Part shown: positions 43,024-44,282 of the stretch, in pieces
Layout of the letters: every line of letters begins with the position of its first letter
Numbering within the stretch: position 1 is the stretch's first letter
Assembly: GCA_002428935.1 (NCBI GenBank)
Contig: DIYG01000180.1
Span: forward strand, 1 to 44,282
Origin: Halieaceae bacterium UBA6060
GTDB lineage: Bacteria > Pseudomonadota > Gammaproteobacteria > Pseudomonadales > Halieaceae
Direction of reading: 5' to 3'
Length of the DNA: 44,282 nt
Translations under genes and position numbers: made by a program
The notes under the pieces: model-generated
The model's database searches: none
Told to the model about the DNA's origin: nothing
What the model saw: the letters and a program-made list of their open reading frames with translations, nothing else

Positions 43024-44282
43024 ATGTGCGACACAAATAACGCTGACCTGGCCGCTCGTACGCCGGGCCTGGCCTTTCTCATGAGCTGTTTTGATTCCGT
43101 GCTGCGGAGCCTGGACGAGGCGGAGATCGCCGACCAGCTCCCCTGGCGCGCAGCCTGGGGTCCTTCGGCGCAGCCTCCCATCACGCATCTGCCGGAAGCC
43201 TTCCGAGAGCGTTGTTTACAGGCCTACTCCATTGCCTTTCGCCTCCTGAGTCATGCGGAGGAGAACGCCATTGTTCAGAGTCAGCGCCGGGAAGTGCTTC
43301 AAACGCAGAATCCAGGGCCATCGGGCTCCTGGTTGCGCGCCCTGCGGCGAGCCCGGGAGCAGGGTATGGATGCCCAGGACATCCTGGGTTTACTGGCTCG
43401 GGTCCATATCGAACCCGTATTAACCGCCCACCCCACGGAAGCCAAGCGCCAGACTGTGCTCGAACAGCATCGGCGCCTCTACGAGCTTCTGGTGCAGCTT
43501 GAAAACAGCATGTGGACTGACGCGGAGCGGGAGTTTATCCGCGCCGACGTCGAAGCCTGTCTGGAGATCCTATGGCGCACGGGAGAGGTCTATCTGGAAA
43601 AGCCGCGTCTGGAAGACGAACGTCGCCTGGCCCTGCATTTTCTCGCTGGCGCCTTTCCCCAGGCTCTGCCTCGGGCTGCGAAACGTTTGCACACGGCCTG
43701 GACGGCGGCGGGCTTGCCGCCGGAGCTCGCCAACAAAGCCATGTATCAGCCCCAGGTGACCTTCGGCAATTGGGTTGGCGGCGATCGCGATGGACATCCG
43801 GGGGTAAGCGCGACCACGACCCAGGAAACCCTGGCCCTGTTGCGTGAAACGGCTCTGAAAGTCCTTGACGAACAACTGGTGACCCTGGCGCGCCGCCTAA
43901 GTCTCACGGCTCGATCGAATGGTCGAAGTCAGGAGTTTGCCGCCCTGTGCGAGGCACGGGCCCAGGAATGGGGCGTTGAGGGGCAGCGGGCTCTGGAGCG
44001 CAATCACGATGAGCCCTGGCGCCAATGGATCAACCTCATGTTGATCCGTTTGCGCGCCGATGGATGTCGGGAGGGCTATCCCGACGCTAGCGCTTTGCGT
44101 CAGGATCTGGCCACCCTGGAATCCTCTCTCCACTCCGTGGGCGCGCAGCATCTGGTGGAAACGGAGCTGCGACCCCTGCAGCAACATGTGGCGAGCTTCG
44201 GTTTTCACCTGGCGCGTTTGGACGTGCGCCAGAATAGCCAGTTTCACGATCGGGCCATCGCCGCTTTGCTCGAGGCGGCGGG
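43024..44282 (+). CDS. ppc: Phosphoenolpyruvate carboxylase, partial (C-terminus off the right edge)
   Basis: The window holds the first 419 residues or so of an enzyme of about 900. The catalytic histidine block HIEPVLTAHPTEAKRQ is complete, with its active-site His near residue 136, followed by the FGNWVGGDRDGHP block that binds substrate; here H replaces the asparagine of the E. coli GGDRDGNP sequence. FHLARLDVRQNSQFH is the next expected piece, and the frame is still open at the right edge. The enzyme fixes bicarbonate onto PEP to make oxaloacetate, replenishing the TCA cycle. The ATG at 43024 has no obvious ribosome site. Confidence 0.95.
   Translation, partial: MCDTNNADLAARTPGLAFLMSCFDSVLRSLDEAEIADQLPWRAAWGPSAQPPITHLPEAFRERCLQAYSIAFRLLSHAEENAIVQSQRREVLQTQNPGPSGSWLRALRRAREQGMDAQDILGLLARVHIEPVLTAHPTEAKRQTVLEQHRRLYELLVQLENSMWTDAEREFIRADVEACLEILWRTGEVYLEKPRLEDERRLALHFLAGAFPQALPRAAKRLHTAWTAAGLPPELANKAMYQPQVTFGNWVGGDRDGHPGVSATTTQETLALLRETALKVLDEQLVTLARRLSLTARSNGRSQEFAALCEARAQEWGVEGQRALERNHDEPWRQWINLMLIRLRADGCREGYPDASALRQDLATLESSLHSVGAQHLVETELRPLQQHVASFGFHLARLDVRQNSQFHDRAIAALLEAA

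Noticed and set aside
43741..43810. GGDRDGHP instead of GGDRDGNP in PEP carboxylase as an anomaly
   Set aside because: As I recall, histidine at this position also occurs in other bacterial PEP carboxylases, so it is probably a clade trait and not a defect.

Overview
The window looks like a chromosomal segment of a Gram-negative, GC-rich (about 60% by eye) gammaproteobacterium, most probably a marine heterotroph of the Halieaceae/OM60-NOR5 kind. This is an inference from gene content: ArgO/ArgP pair, DUF4124, HupE/UreJ-like protein, IorAB-type hydroxylase, PEP carboxylase and a MacAB-like exporter with two permeases. There is no insertion sequence, prophage, CRISPR array, rRNA or tRNA. Genes are tightly packed, with many 1-14 nt overlaps.

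Layout. (1) 1-4803, minus strand: an unusual phospho-transfer cluster of a PhoU-aminoglycoside-phosphotransferase-like fusion, a RimK-like ATP-grasp enzyme, an HPr-kinase-like P-loop protein, a histidine phosphatase and, cut by the left edge, a metallophosphoesterase-like protein. The first four genes overlap one another. This is the best candidate for a poorly described system. (2) 4962-6473: a DUF4124 protein and a HupE/UreJ-like membrane protein, convergent. (3) 6561-8475: a TetR regulator divergent from a Rieske oxygenase, with two palindromic operators between them. (4) 8575-11354: five genes (NTF2-like, SDR, DUF2878, chalcone-isomerase-like, DUF3833 lipoprotein), each joined to the next by a 4-nt overlap; this gene set is often seen in singlet-oxygen or light-stress regulons. 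(5) 11402-16507: an OmpR/HAMP-kinase two-component system divergent from a 1088-residue secreted BNR-repeat protein that ends in a strong terminator. (6) 16717-19301: DUF3291 protein, unknown secreted protein, secreted M14-type deacylase.

(7) 19462-20822: two divergent paralogous phosphoribosyltransferases. (8) 20902-22509: ArgO-like exporter and divergent ArgP-like regulator whose start codon is not a normal one. (9) 22584-27284, minus strand: membrane pyrophosphatase with the K+-dependent signature, an ATZ/TRZ-type deaminase and an NCS2 permease in one probable operon, suggesting uptake and deamination of a purine-like compound next to an energy-conserving pump. (10) 27358-31612, minus strand: an exporter made of adaptor, ATPase and two MacB/FtsX-type permeases. 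(11) 31823-34418: fatty acid desaturase, and divergently a YghU-type GST coupled to a START-domain protein. (12) 34579-37300: iorA-iorB, ending in a good terminator. (13) 37301-38041: a 333-bp non-coding, AT-rich stretch with palindromes, then a small secreted orphan protein bounded by terminators. (14) 38045-42728: MarR regulator, cysteine-synthase-like PLP enzyme, DUF4386-like membrane protein, an unknown membrane protein and a secreted TPR-like protein. (15) 43024 to the right edge: the N-terminal part of PEP carboxylase.

Calls are made by reading motifs by eye; no database search was possible.
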